Shown: positions 9,296 through 20,552 of the stretch, piece after piece | How positions within the stretch are numbered: position 1 is the stretch's first letter | Layout: every line of letters begins with the position of its first letter | Source of the DNA: Shinisaurus crocodilurus | Taxonomy: Eukaryota; Chordata; Lepidosauria; Squamata; Shinisauridae | DNA: 64,000 nucleotides | Assembly (NCBI GenBank): GCA_021292165.1 | Contig: CM037878.1 | Coordinates: 3,658,001 to 3,722,000, forward strand | Direction: 5' to 3' | Translations under genes and position numbers: made by a program | Notes under the pieces: generated by a model | Told to the model about the DNA's origin: nothing | Database searches by the model: none | What the model saw: only the letters and a program-made list of their open reading frames with translations

Positions 9296-11339
9296 CTGTT
9301 GCCATCGCGCTGCCGAACTAAGGAGGTCAGACTCTATTCAGAGATGAGGCTGCATGAATGTTTCCTGCTGTTCTGTTCAACTTCCAGTGGAAATGCCCTG
9401 AAGCCTGATCGTCATACCATGTTGCCACTGAATGCCAGTTGGTAGCAGACTTTTTAAATGCTGCTGGGCAAAGGAAACGATGGATTTCCTGAAGCGGAGG
9501 GCAGGGGAAGTGAACGGAGAGGCAGATGAGATTCCAGGAAGCCGGTGAGAAATCCGCAGTGTTTTGCCAGGCCCCAGAGCCCGGTGATGGCATGAGATGA
9601 AGCCCGAGCATGGAGGGTACAGAACGAGGCTTTCCAGTTCTGGATCGAGCCAAACATCGTGACATCACTGAGGCTGGGCTGGCTAATGCACGAGAAGGCC
9701 AGGAGTTCCAAGGAGAGACAGTAGCTACTACGATTGAAAAACAGAGATTGTGAAATGTCTTGCCAAGCTGCTCGCTGCGTCCAACACAAGCAAAACTTCT
9801 ATGCAAGAAGGATCCATCTCTGGGAAATCCTCTTGTTGTTTTGAGGTTGCTTGCTCCTCCGATTCTTTGGAAACGTGACTTCTTTGTTTATGGAGTGAGA
9901 ACCCCAGGGCAACTCCTGTTCTTGGACGGTCAGGGGCTTTGCCAAACTCCAGTGGAATGAAGTCAGTGGAAAGAAGTGTGTGTGTGTGTGTGTGTGTGTT
10001 TTAGATTTGATCTGTTCCTCTTCCCGAGTCGGTTTCCTTTCTGCCAACATCCAGATGGGGTAATTAACCCTTCTGTCTCTGTATATTCCCTTGGCATCTT
10101 CAAATATAAACATGGTCTACCTGGGACGGCACTGCTGATAAGAACCACTCGCTGAATAGAGGATGGATTCCCAGCTCTGTAAAGGGTCCTGGGAGTTTGT
10201 TGTCCTCCACTCCTAAAGTGCAGGAGACTTGACTTCATTTATTTCTCGTACAACGCAAACTAGCGCATTTGCGGACATGGATGCACATTGGTGCTGATGC
10301 AAATTAGTAGAGCAAGTACAATGAAATTCTGGTGAAAAAAAATCCAGACCTCTCAACGAGCGGACGGCATAATGAAAGATGCCTGACAATCTGCGGAAGA
10401 CAGATGGAACGGATTTAACAAAACCTGTACGTCCCTAGCTGGAGTATCCAGATAATTCTGTGAACAATAATTCCACTATTTTGTTAACACCCCAGTTTTG
10501 TGGCCCCCGCATCATTCAGTTTCAGATAGTTTTATTTGGAGGCACTGCCTTTGTTTGAAATTCCAGCTCAACCCCTTCGCCTTTTTAATGACCGCAGGAC
10601 TATTTCTTTCTCCGAGATGGATGGAGGGGTTGGACACTGCTTGTTTATGTTTGAGCCTGTGCTGCCGTGCTCCCCAGAAGCGAGGGGTGCTCCAGCGGAG
10701 GAAGTGGCCTTGCGCGTGCCCCAAGGCCATGTCGGAAACCGCAGGAGCTTGCCACTTCGCCTCCCCCATTTGGAGTGGATAGAAAAATAAATGTTCCTTC
10801 CTCCAGGGAGAGTGAACGGGCGGGCGGGCGGGCGGGCGAGCGGGGGGCATCCTTGGAAGGGAACCAAAAGAAGACAACATCATAGTTTCCAGAGAGAGAA
10901 GGAGGGTTTCTCAGTTAATCCTATCCCAGGTGACTTTATAGTCCCATCAGAAAGGATGTGTTACAAATAGCAGAAGGTGCAGCCGCTTCCCCCTCTCGGC
11001 TTGCCAAGCCATTCCCGGTCTTCCTTCACCCCTCCTCTAGATCCACTTTTTCAGCCAAGCATGTATCGAATTGTTGTTTAAGGATATAAAGAGCCACGTT
11101 ACGTTGCGGTGGACCATCAGTCAACCAAGCCCAGCACGGCCGACGCTGACTGGGAGTGGCTCCCCAGGTTCTTGGGAATTGCCCCCACCCCGAAATTATG
11201 TGAGTCTTTCTTTGGCAGTAACAGAAGCCACAGTGTGCAGATCGCGATACTTGGTACCACCACACAGTTCTGCTTTGGTCAGACTGGAGCCCTTTGCCCC
11301 GTTCTGGGTGCTGTAGTTTAAGAAGGATCCTGACAAACG
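9296..11339. other. Unassigned intron-like sequence with short simple repeats
   Basis: No exon or repeat family is recognised. A (GT)n run of about 13 units is at 9976-10000, and a (GGGC)n run of about five units is at 10818-10838. Overlapping open frames around 9327-9806 and 10498-10883 have no domain or splice support. Confidence 0.5.
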
Positions 11340-11735
11340 GGAGCGTGTCTAGAGGAGGGCATCAAAGGTGGTGAGCGGCCTGGAAACCGACGTCGTAGGA
11401 GGAAAGGTTAAAGGAGTGGGGCACGTTTAGCCTGGAGAAGAGACAATTGGATCGCCATCTTCAAATATTTGATGGAGTAGATTTGTTTTCTGTTGCTTCA
11501 GAGGACGAGACTCGAACCAGTGGGCTCCGCTTGCAAGAAAAATGGGTTTCGGCAAGATGTTCCTGTACAAACTGTTTGGCAGCGGAACAGACTGCCTCAG
11601 GAGGTGGTGGACCCTGAGAGGTTTTTAAATAGAGGCTGGATGGCCACAAGTAACAGGTTTCCCTGAATCACCGGGGGGGAGGCACACTAGATGTCCTTTG
11701 AGGTCCCGTCCATCTCTGATTCTATGGTTCTCAGC
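11340..11735 (+). mobile_element. Old CR1 3' fragment
   Basis: It reads like the CR1 ORF2 C-terminus and 3' UTR: 'gtttagcctggagaagagac', 'tcaggaggtggtggaccctg', 'ggctggatggccac' and ending 'ctctgattctatggttct'. It is heavily diverged, so this is one of the oldest CR1 copies here. Confidence 0.7.
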
Positions 11736-11837
11736 CTCTCCCCAGACTATGAATTCCCAGATACTTTGGGGGCCAGGGAAGCCATGGCAGTTAAAGTGGT
11801 ATAAAACAAAGATACTGTAGGTTTTTAGGGCAGTGTA

Positions 11838-11935
11838 GACCTTCCCCAGCCTGGGGCCTTCCAGCTATGGCTAATGCTGGCTGGGAATTATGGGAGTTGC
11901 AGTCCAACACATTCCAGGTTGCGGAAAGCTGCGTA
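11838..11935. mobile_element. Degraded hAT-type MITE
   Basis: 'gaccttccccagcctggggc' opposite 'gttgcagtccaacacattcc' gives an imperfect fold-back of the older MITE group. Confidence 0.5.
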
Positions 11936-12089
11936 GATCTACCTGGGAGATGTGTAATCAAGATTTGCATTGGTGACCAGCTGACCAAGGAAGAAGAGGC
12001 TGGCTCTTTGGAGCTTGGGTGGGGCCTGAGGCACTTCATCAGTTACCCTCAGGCTGTGAGGAAAGGGGTGTAGCTTCATGCCTCTACAG

Positions 12090-12336
12090 CAGTGTTCTCC
12101 AACCTTGGGTCCCCAGATGTTTTTGGCCTACAATTCCCAGCATGACCAGCCCTCTGAGCTTCTCCACATGGAGAATGGCTTTCCTGGCCATCTTGGTTTC
12201 TCCCTCCTGCTCCTCAGTTGAAGGACACAATATGGCTCCCAGGGGTGGACTGCGAGGGGCTTCTGAGCTACGCTGGCTGGGGCATGCTGGGAGTTGTAGG
12301 CCAAAAACTCTGCGGACCCAAGGTTGGAGAACACTG
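12090..12336. mobile_element. Palindromic Buster-type MITE, copy 4, carrying foreign DNA
   Basis: The ends and outer arms are the standard palindrome. A perfect 8-bp duplication 'ctctacag' flanks it (12082-12089 and 12337-12344). The loop is replaced by a 125-bp non-MITE segment (12145-12269) that is also present, inverted, at 9172-9295. The unit is 247 bp against about 135 bp for the standard form. Confidence 0.9.
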
Positions 12337-12344
12337 CTCTACAG

Positions 12345-12689
12345 GACCTGTTTACAATACAGGACCTTGCAAAAAGCATAGTTGGGAGTGAAATGATTTT
12401 CAAGAGATTTAAAGATTTAGGAACAGAACAGATGCAGTTGTTTTTGGTCAGAAAACACACACCCAAGTTGGCCACACCCAATGCATAGAAACAGTGCAAA
12501 TTACCAAGCCACTGGGGGCATACAAATGTGCTTTAGTAAAGCTCACTCATTCCCAATATTACAAAATACTAACCCGTGTGTTTCATCGCTGCCTTCATCA
12601 GGGGAAACCTGCCGTGCAGTTTTGCCTCAGACAGAGACGCTACCCTCCATCCGCCGTTTGGCAAGTGGAGCTGTGTCCCACTTGAGTAG
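12345..12689. other. Unassigned sequence
   Basis: No gene or repeat recognised between two MITE copies. Confidence 0.5.
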
Positions 12690-12697
12690 ATCTAGCA

Positions 12698-12819
12698 CAG
12701 TGTTCTCCAACCTTGGGTCCCCAGATGTTTTTGCCCTACAACTCCCAGCATGCGCTGGCTGGGGCATGCTGGGAGTTGTAGGCCAAAAACATCTGGGGAT
12801 CCAAGGTTGGAGAACACTG
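12698..12819. mobile_element. Palindromic Buster-type MITE, copy 5
   Basis: Both ends are intact, with a perfect duplication 'atctagca' at 12690-12697 and 12820-12827. The loop is slightly shortened (catgcgctggctggggcatg). Confidence 0.92.
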
Positions 12820-12827
12820 ATCTAGCA

Positions 12828-14039
12828 GGTGTGCAGAACCTCTACCAGCCCAAGGGCCAAATTCCATTTGGGAGAAGCTCTTGGGGGCCACCTTCAAGGA
12901 GTGGGCGGGGCCGAAGGCAAAAGGGGTGGTGCAGAAAATACCAGCCTATTTTAGTATGGAGTTCCTACTGCCGGCAATTCAGCCTTAGGAGAGGCATTCC
13001 AACCTTTTAGAATTGGGGGGAAAAACTTCCCCAAAGCTGGGGAACCACCAAACGATTGGAGTTCTGGGCCAAGGGGAAGGGACATACGTGGCCATCTGGG
13101 GAATACCCAGAGGGCTGGATTGGGACCCAAGGTGGGGCTGAGGTTCCATACTCCTGAGATATGGCATGGGAGAGTTCCCCTGACAGAGCCAGAGCTGAGA
13201 GTGCGGCGAGGACGTGGCTGCAATATTGGGATCTGCTGAACCTTATTTAAACACGTTTTTTTTGTGCACCGGTTGGTTTTATTTTTTTTATTTCTGGTCA
13301 GGCCAGCGAGTCCTTCCATTTGGCAGCTGTTTTTCATTGCAGTGTTTTGGTCCTGACAAGAGTTGCTATATATATAACAGCAGCACCTCCTGATTCCACA
13401 AACGGGTCTGCGGTGAAACCAGCCTAAGTAACACCACGTTTTGCTGGGTGTGCTGGCTTGCCTTTATTTACTTTTTATCCCGTCACGTAAAGTATTCTTC
13501 CAGTTTGAGTCAAGCCTTTGGATAAGAAGAGCAGCCCTCTTGACGGTCTGAATGTGCTCTGGGTAGCTCTCCTTGAAGCAGACTTGGGTTGGTTTCCCCT
13601 GGTTGGTCCCTCTTCTTTTAGGCCCAGTGCATTGACTTTGGGACATGGGGACTTTCTTTCTTTCGCACGCTTTGCTTCCCATTTACATTAACTCTGGGAA
13701 TGCTCACGCAGCCGCCAAGAGGACGTGTAGCCAAAGGAGCTGATGTCATTGATCAGCATGAGAAAGTTGGCGCTTGAAATCCCGCTCTCCACGCCTTTGC
13801 TGTTTTGTACATTTATAAGTTATTTCACCCTGCGGTATTCTGAGTACATTCAGTTGCCTCTGAGGAAGGGTCTCAGATCACGTTGCTGTTGGGCCGTAAT
13901 AATAAACAGCATCTGTTTCTCTGCTAGAGCGCATCTTTTCCCGTGACCAAACTAGACGAGACGTTAATGCACAGTTTTGTGATGTAAGTACCAGTTTCGG
14001 GGGAGCAGCATCCAGGCCATGGGGTGCGGGGAGGGAGAG
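12828..14039. other. Unassigned intron-like sequence
   Basis: No exon or recognisable repeat. The open frames at 12951-13337 and 13464-13682 lack any family signal. Confidence 0.5.
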
Positions 14040-14514
14040 TTTGTTTATTTATTATTATTTATTTATTTATTATTTATTATTAATATTTATTTATCGCCCA
14101 TCTGGCCGGCAACCGGCCACCCTGGGCGATGTACACACAATAAAATACATAAATACAATAAAATACATTAAAACAATATAAAAATTTTAAAATCTTAACC
14201 CACCCCATATTCCCGCCTGAACAACCAGGTTTTTAATGAGCGACGGAAGCTCATCAGAGAGGGGGCATGGCGGAGGTCACTCGGGAGAGAGTTCCACAGT
14301 ACGGGGGCCGCCACAGAAAAGGCCCTCTTCCTCGTCCCCACCAGTCTAGCTGCTCTGGCTGAAGGGACAAGGAGAAGGCCATCCGTGGCAGATCTTGTTG
14401 AGCGGCCCACTTGGTGTTGCTGGAGACGCTCCTTGAGATAAACTGGACCAGAGCCGTATAGGGTTTTAAAGGTCAAAACCAACACCTTGAATTCGGCTCG
14501 GCAAGCAACTGGTA
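14040..14514 (-). mobile_element. L2-like LINE 3' end, near twin of 8166-8822
   Basis: It is the same 3' UTR and C-terminal coding sequence as the copy at 8166, shorter at its 5' end (stopping at 'gcaagcaactggta'). The 96-codon minus-strand frame differs visibly from its twin in very few residues (for example RREYGVG against RWEYGVG). The tail is an extended TTTA repeat. Confidence 0.87.
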
Positions 14515-15185
14515 CTTTTTATCCCGTCTTTCCATTAAAAATAACGCCATGTTTCCAACAAAAAGCCACACGATTTATTTATTTTGTACTCTGCTTTTCT
14601 ATCAAGAGACATGGCACTCAGAGTGGCTCACAAGAATAAATAACACTTGATCAAAACAATAATAAAACAAATGCATTAAGAGAGCAATCCTGTGACCCAT
14701 AGACATCATTGGGGGCGGGGGGGATAGAATAATTTGGATACATAGATTTGAGGCTGGAGACAGAGCTCCAACCTTGGATCTGGGAATCTTCTCTCCAATC
14801 CCCCTCCCCCCATCGCAGCCCGCACTGGCTGCCTCTCCAGGGTTGGGAAATCGACCTCCGAGAGGGAGCAAAGGGGGCAGGGAGTGGAGGAGCCGGGGGC
14901 CACCAGGAAGCCAGCCGTCTAGCTGAGATGCCGAGTGGGAGGTGCAGGGAGGCGGAGATCACTTCCGCCACTCCTCCTGCTCTGTAGTGGATGCTCATAG
15001 GCCTCCGTGTTCGGGGGCATAATCCATAAACAACATTCAACCCGGCAGACTCTGCTTGAATAAAAAGGTATTTGTCTAACTGTGGAGGGACCGCAGGGAG
15101 GGAGCGAACCTGGCCGCCCTCAGCGGGGAGTTCCACAGCTATTTTCAGTGGTACGGAAGCCTCCATTGGCCACGGTTTGAAACGG
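14515..15185. other. LINE tail fragment and unassigned sequence
   Basis: Around 14570-14680 there is a minus-strand LINE 3' end remnant ('gactctgctttt'-like text with an AT-rich tail). The rest is GC-rich with no gene recognised. Open frames at 14651-15166 are not supported. Confidence 0.4.
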
Positions 15186-15224
15186 GGTGCTGGATCAGAC
15201 AGATCTTTGGTCTGATCCAGCAGG
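15186..15224. repeat. Short perfect hairpin from a CR1 3' end
   Basis: 'tgctggatcagac' (from 15188) pairs perfectly with 'gtctgatccagca' about 10 bases on. The arms match the common CR1 3' phrase 'ctggatcagaccaaaggtcc', so it is probably two opposed CR1 scraps rather than a regulatory hairpin. Confidence 0.7.
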
Positions 15225-16610
15225 ACAGGACAGGGCTTCTCTTGTGAGCAGGTCTCTCATACAGTTTGAGTCTGATCCTGACAAGTGTTTGTTCCTTGGC
15301 AGGGATTGGATACCCCGGGGGGGGGGGGGAATATCTAATGCCACTCGAAGCAAAACATGTCAAACTGTCCTTACAAGGGGAATAAATGGAGGCGAGGGAG
15401 GGATTATCTCCAACAACAAACCCTGCGTGCAGTTCCCTGCAGTAGGCATTAAAAAGGACTTGTTTGTTGCTATTAACTGTACTGGGACTTGGAAACGGCT
15501 GGAATTCGCTTTCTCCTCTCTCTCTCCTCTGTGGATCGGAGCCACTTCCCGTTAATGGCCAGCCCTAAAGCATTTGCATTATGTAAATCTTCCAAGGCCA
15601 TATGTTGGTGAAGAACAGAGCCAACGCCATACTCTATACATCTGGATTTTGGTAGCGGTACTGGAAAGGATGGGTTCATATAATATTTGAGTTGGAACTT
15701 GTCGTGCCTCCCTTCATCTTTTGTGTTGGAAGCCAAGTAAACCTTGTCGTGGGCCCTCCATTGCTTCTTTCTCTTGCCCGGGCCCCCAGGAGTGGGGGGG
15801 GGGGGAGAGACGCCAGTGGGGTGGGGCTGCAGTAATTAATATCAAGCCCTGCGGTAATTAATAACAAGGCTGTTTACATGTCAGGATTCCTTGTTTATAT
15901 CCCTGGGATCTTCTGCATGTGGATAGCGGCCAGCGCAGTGCCCCAGCCAACACTTTCTGTCTTGTGACGCTGAGCAGATGTGAGGGAATCTTTTAAACCA
16001 AATTCATTACATAGTTTGTATTGCTTCATTAGAGGAGGTCTGAGGCCTTTCCTTCCCCGCCCCCTCTTGCCTTTGCAAGCGGGCCGCGTGCAGAGCGCCG
16101 ATTAGAGGTTTGCAAAAGTGTTTGCTTTGAACTCCAGTGGATGGTTTGGGAGTTCCCTGGTTGTGGAGGGAGGCCCCGTTGTGTGGTGTGTGGAATGGTT
16201 GGAATTAAAAGGGACAGGCAGCACAATTCTGTGCGCATATTTATTGGGAAGCAGGTCCCTCTGTGTTTGGTGGTGCTTACTTCCGGGAAAGTGGGCGCAG
16301 CATCTCAGCCTGACAAGAGCGCAGGCGTTAGAACCGGCCTTTGGGGCAGAGCTGCAATGAGGTTTTTTTGAATAACCGGGTGCTTTCCCCCAGAATTTCA
16401 AACTTTGCCATTCAAATGTGGAATGTGCAATGTGTTGAATTTTGAATGTACCTCAGAATTTGAGACTTGTTGATTTCTCTTGTTTTTGACTTCCAGCAAG
16501 TATCAAAATCAGTCAACTGTCTTGTCTGCTTTTGGACACTCATAGTGCAATCTTATCCTTGTCTTCTCAGAAGTAAGCTCCCATGAGTCCAACGGCACTG
16601 ACTTCTAGGT
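15225..16610. other. Unassigned sequence with MITE scraps
   Basis: No gene. Fragments of the 'cagaagtaagtcc' MITE type appear near 16220-16290 and 16548-16605. Confidence 0.45.
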
Positions 16611-17167
16611 CAGTGATGGCGAACCTGTTTGAGCCCGAGTGCCCAAACTGCAACACAAAACCAACTTATTTATTTCAAAGTGCCAACACTGCAATTAAAC
16701 CTGAATACCAAGGTTTTAGTTTTAGAAAAACAACTCAAACAGTTGTCCGAACTAATTAACATCTTTTGTCTTAAAAGAAAAACACAATAACAGAGCTTTC
16801 AATGATACAAACAGTTTTTTGTTGGAAAAAAATCAACTCAAAAAATTATTATAGTACTACATTGTACACATAGCCTGTGCACAACACATGCAGCACTCAG
16901 GTCAACTGTTAGGGCTTTACATCCAAGCCATGCTCTGTGCATCATTCTTCAAAATCTTTTAAATGTGATAACAATGTAGAAAAGAATTCTGCAACAGAAA
17001 TTCTAGAATAAAATCATTCTGTTCCACACTGTGAGAAAGAACAAGATCATTAGTGTTTTGCAGAAGGGGACGGTCTTTTCGCGATCTGGTGACCAATGGC
17101 TCGAGTGCCCACAGAGAGGTCCCTGCGTGCCAGCTGCGGCACCCGTGCCATAGGTTCACCATCACTG
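16611..17167. mobile_element. Complete non-autonomous hAT element (557 bp)
   Basis: Terminal inverted repeats 'cagtgatggcgaacct' and 'aggttcaccatcactg' bound the unit. A perfect 8-bp duplication 'ttctaggt' lies at 16603-16610 and 17168-17175. Inside, the ends read 'gtgcccaaactgcaacac' and 'ctgcggcacccgtgccatag', the Charlie-like style. The AT-rich interior has no transposase frame. The target has TA at positions 4-5, as in the Buster branch of hATs. It resembles OposCharlie-type elements, but I cannot confirm the family. Confidence 0.9.
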
Positions 17168-17311
17168 TTCTAGGTAGATGTGTATAGGACTGCAGCCAGG
17201 ATGCCAACGTACATCAACTCTCAAATATTGAAATCCAGTATAATTGGGCTGGATATGAAATATAGGCATCCAGTATTTGGTAGTTACTCAGAGAATGTCC
17301 CATGAACCAGA

Positions 17312-18210
17312 CTTCCCCCAACCTGGGGCCCTCCAGATGTGCTGGATCACAATCCCATATCGGATTATGGGAGTTATAGTCATAGAATCATAGAATCATA
17401 GAAAAGTAGAGTTGGAAGGGGCCTACAAGGCCATCGAGTCCAACCCCCTGCTCAATGCAGGAATCTAGGTCAAAGCATCTCTGACAGATGTCTGTCCAGC
17501 TGCACCTTGAATGCCTCCAGACTGGGAGAGCCCACCACCTCCCTAGGTAGTTGATTCCATTGTCTTATTGCTCTGACAGTCAGGAAATTTTTCCTGATGT
17601 TTAGGTGGAATCTGGGTTCCTGTAACTTGAGCCCATTATTCCGTGTCCTGCAAACTGGGATGATCGAGAAGAGATCCTTGCCCTCCTCTGTGTGACATCC
17701 CTTCAAATACTGGAAGAGTGCGATCATATCTCCCCTCAGTCTCCTCTTCTGAAGGCTAAACATGCCCAGTTCTTTCAGTCTCTCCTCATAGGGCCTTGTT
17801 TCCAGTCCCTTTATCATCCTTGTTGCCCTCCTCTGAACCCTCTCCAGTTTGTCTATGTCCTTCTTAAAGTGAGGTGCCCAGAACTGGACGCAGTACTCAA
17901 GATGAGGCCTAACCAGTGCCGAGTAAAGGGGAATTATCACTTCCCGCGATTTGGAAGCTATACTTCTATTAATACAGCCCAAAAAAGCATTTGCCTTCTT
18001 TGCAGCCACATCGCATTGCTGGCTCATATTCAGTTTGTGATGTACCACAATTCCAAGATCCTTCTCACTTGTAGTATTGTTGAGCCAAGTGTCCCCCATT
18101 CTGTAACTCTGCATTTGGTTTCCTCTCCCTAGGTGCAGCACTTGGCATTTATCCCTAGTCCAACACATCTGGAGGGCACTAGATTGGGAAAAGCTGCAGT
18201 AAACAGTTGA
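17312..18210. mobile_element. Old MITE split by a CR1 insertion
   Basis: The left half, 'ccccaacctggggccctcca' to 'gggagttatagt', stops at 17380. The right half, 'gtccaacacatctggaggg' onward, resumes at 18158. The CR1 between them is therefore younger. Confidence 0.75.
17381..18155 (-). mobile_element. CR1 LINE, ORF2 C-terminus and 3' UTR
   Basis: The minus-strand frame is open through the CR1 post-RT region: '[19 protein letters not shown]', '[19 protein letters not shown]', '[20 protein letters not shown]' and '[20 protein letters not shown]'. The 3' UTR carries 'ttggactcgatggccttgta' and the octamer array ATTCTATG at the tail, the hallmark of CR1. The insertion is bounded by 'tagt' on both sides (17377-17380 and 18156-18159), a 4-bp duplication. 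It has no RT core and is 5'-truncated. Confidence 0.9.
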
Positions 18211-18272
18211 CATCAAAATTTGCAAAGGGGAATGTACTTGCAGGGTGTTCATTTCAACTCTTATGTTTATAG

Positions 18273-18442
18273 CAGTGTTCTCCAACCTTGGGTCCCCAGA
18301 TGTTTTTGGCCTACAACTCCCAGGATGCCCCAGCCGGCGTAGCCGGCTGGGGCAAGCTGGGAGTTGTAGGCCAGAAACATCTGGGGACCCAAGGTTTCAT
18401 AGATTTCATTGATCATAAAGTTGGAAGGGTTGGAGAACACTG
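18273..18442. mobile_element. Palindromic Buster-type MITE, copy 6, with nested 31-bp insert
   Basis: The MITE ends are intact, with a perfect 'gtttatag' duplication at 18265-18272 and 18443-18450. The right arm is interrupted at 18397-18427 by a short SINE or CR1 tail fragment. Confidence 0.9.
18397..18427 (-). mobile_element. 31-bp retroelement tail insertion
   Basis: The insert is the minus-strand extreme 3' end of the 5S-headed SINE or its partner CR1 ('tcatagatttcattgatca' then 'aagttggaag'). 'ggtt' is found on both sides (18393-18396 and 18428-18431). It looks like a target-primed insertion that stopped after about 30 nucleotides. Confidence 0.75.
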
Positions 18443-18450
18443 GTTTATAG

Positions 18451-19806
18451 CAAACAATTCCGTTGTGCAGAGAAGAATCTGAGAGACACTCCAATGTTTA
18501 TCTACCACATGTGCTTATCTATAAACATCGGTCATTCCACTAAAATACTTTTCTACGGTACATTTGAAACTTTGCACGTTTCATATTTCAGGACTGGGTG
18601 AGAAGTTGCTTCCCCAAACTCGCTTCAGTTAAAATATCTGAGGGCCTCCCCCTGCCCCGCTCTTCAGGAACAATTCCTTAAAATAAAAGCATACATGTTT
18701 GTGCTTTCTGGGAATATTACAATGGGAAAAATATGTCTGCATTTCCAATTCGTGTAATGGGCGAGTCTGAAACTCAACTCGCAAATCATCCTCGTCAAAA
18801 TGTGAGATCTGACGGCCAGCGTCCTTCCTCAAAGCCTCCCACAGAACCTGAAATGTCGACACCGAAATTCATATTTCAGTGCAGCAGTGAGAATCCTTCC
18901 AGTAATTTCAGCTGCTCAACTTTGGTATTTCAATATTTTTGGCCTCCTGGGTCCCTGGAATGCACCCTCCCCCGACTGGTCTTAAAATCTTTCTATCCCG
19001 CAGAAGAATACTCTCTGCCTCTGTTAGTTCATACACTGCTTACCATGCAGATTCCGGGATTCTGCAGCAAGGTAAAATCTTCCGTCCCATAATCCACTTA
19101 TTATTAAAGATCTTTGCCAATAAGAGCATAATAAATTAATATAAAGAATTGTACAGGGCTGAAACCTGGAAAAAGAGACACAGACTCAGGAGGCCAAAGT
19201 CCATCTCAGCCTGAGATATTTCATAACGGGAAATAGCTGGCAGAGGGTGACAACGGCCACCAAGCCCAAGTTGCATAGAAGCTAACTGATTAGCCCTGAA
19301 GGCCAACGGACTAAGGTTAAATGGAGCCTCCACTTCGAGAGGTAGGGCGTCTCTCTCTCTCTGAATACTAGCTTCTGGGGAAAGACATCGGAGAAGGGCT
19401 GTTGTTTTCAGGGGCTGACTGTGAGCTTCTAAAGGCACCTGGCTGAGCACTGCTGGAAACAGAATGCTGGGTTGAATGGATCCAGAAGAACTGCTCTTCC
19501 CCTTTGGGTCACAACAACAGTGCCCGCTTGTTGAGCCCGGTGGAAGGCAATGGCCACTGCTCATAATTTTGGACGCCACCCTGGTCATTACAAGCAGAAC
19601 TTGGGTGAAACTGTGTCAAACCGGCAGAGTCCAGGAACGTGTGGGGGCTTGGAACCAGGATGCATAGCTCAGGACAGAGTAATCCAGATTAGGTTGGAAG
19701 CAGGGGCCTGATATTCTCTGGCCTTGCTTTCACTTCAGGTCATGGAGAGGAGACCAGGCAGGGGCAGCTGGCCACAGGGGTTCAAGAACAGTAACTCTGC
19801 CTATTT
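18451..19806. other. Unassigned intron-like sequence
   Basis: No gene recognised. Open frames at 18733-19092 and 19136-19588 have no domain signal. Confidence 0.5.
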
Positions 19807-19860
19807 GTGCTGGGAGTTGTAGGCCAAAAACATCTGGGGACCCAAGGTTGGAGAACACTG
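19807..19860. mobile_element. Right half of a Buster-type MITE
   Basis: Only the right arm remains, from 'gctgggagttgtaggcc' to 'ggttggagaacactg', followed by 'ctctagtc', a target-like octamer with TA at positions 4-5. Confidence 0.85.
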
Positions 19861-20194
19861 CTCTAGTCAGTCTGATATTCCACCTGCCTGCCTGCCACCC
19901 TGGGTAGTGCAGGAAGCCTGTCTTCTCGCCAGCAGAGCTTCATGGGGTCAGCTTGGCCCGAGTCAGCCAGGTCCTTCCTGCCCCACTACCGTTTTCTTCT
20001 CCACCTCCGCTTTCTTGGAGCAATCCCTCCGCTTCCTGCAGGATCTCCCGTTACCTGGCCTGAGTGACCTCACATTTTCTCAGACTCGTTACCCAGCCTT
20101 CCTCCGGCAAGGGGGAGCAGGGGAGGGGAAGCGGGTCGGATGCGTATTTGCGAGAACGCTTAAACCTAGTCGAAACATCCTCCTGCACTTTTCA

Positions 20195-20420
20195 CGAGGG
20201 CCATAGCTCAGCGACGGAGCACGCGCCCCGCATACAGAGGGCCACAGGTTCATTTCCTGGTATCTTCCGTGCAGGGAATCTCAGCTAGCTGGGCAAGAGA
20301 AGATCGCTGCATAGGATCTCGGAAAACTGCTGGTAGTTGGAGCAGACGAGGCTGGCCAAGGCAATATTGGGTTAGCCACTGGTGTGACTTACTATAAGTC
20401 CTCTTCAGAAGTCCGTGCAC
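20195..20420 (+). repeat. tRNA-derived SINE (Ala-like head)
   Basis: The head reads 'gggccatagctcagcgacgg' and continues 'cacaggttcatttcctggta'. The body decays to 'gaaaactgctggtagttgga', 'ggcaatattgggttag' and 'ataagtcctcttcagaagt'. Confidence 0.7.
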
Positions 20421-20479
20421 CAAAGCGCACCCGCTTTGCAGGATTTTTTTTATTATAGGGATGTATGAGAATTTCATTT

Positions 20480-20552
20480 TGGCTGGTTGGGGGATGCTGG
20501 GAGTTGTAGTCCAACACATTTGGTGGGGCACCAGGTTGGGGAAGGCGGCCCT
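20480..20552. mobile_element. Half of an older hAT-type MITE
   Basis: 'ggctggttgggggatgctgg' through 'agtccaacacatttggtggg' to 'caggttggggaaggc' is the right arm of the older MITE group. It abuts a 'gggatgtatgagaatttcat' sequence that also starts the repeat near 21118. Confidence 0.6.

Noticed and set aside
17470..18285. 271-codon frame as a complete protein
   Set aside because: Only the CR1 C-terminus is real; the first ~45 codons come from the flanking MITE.
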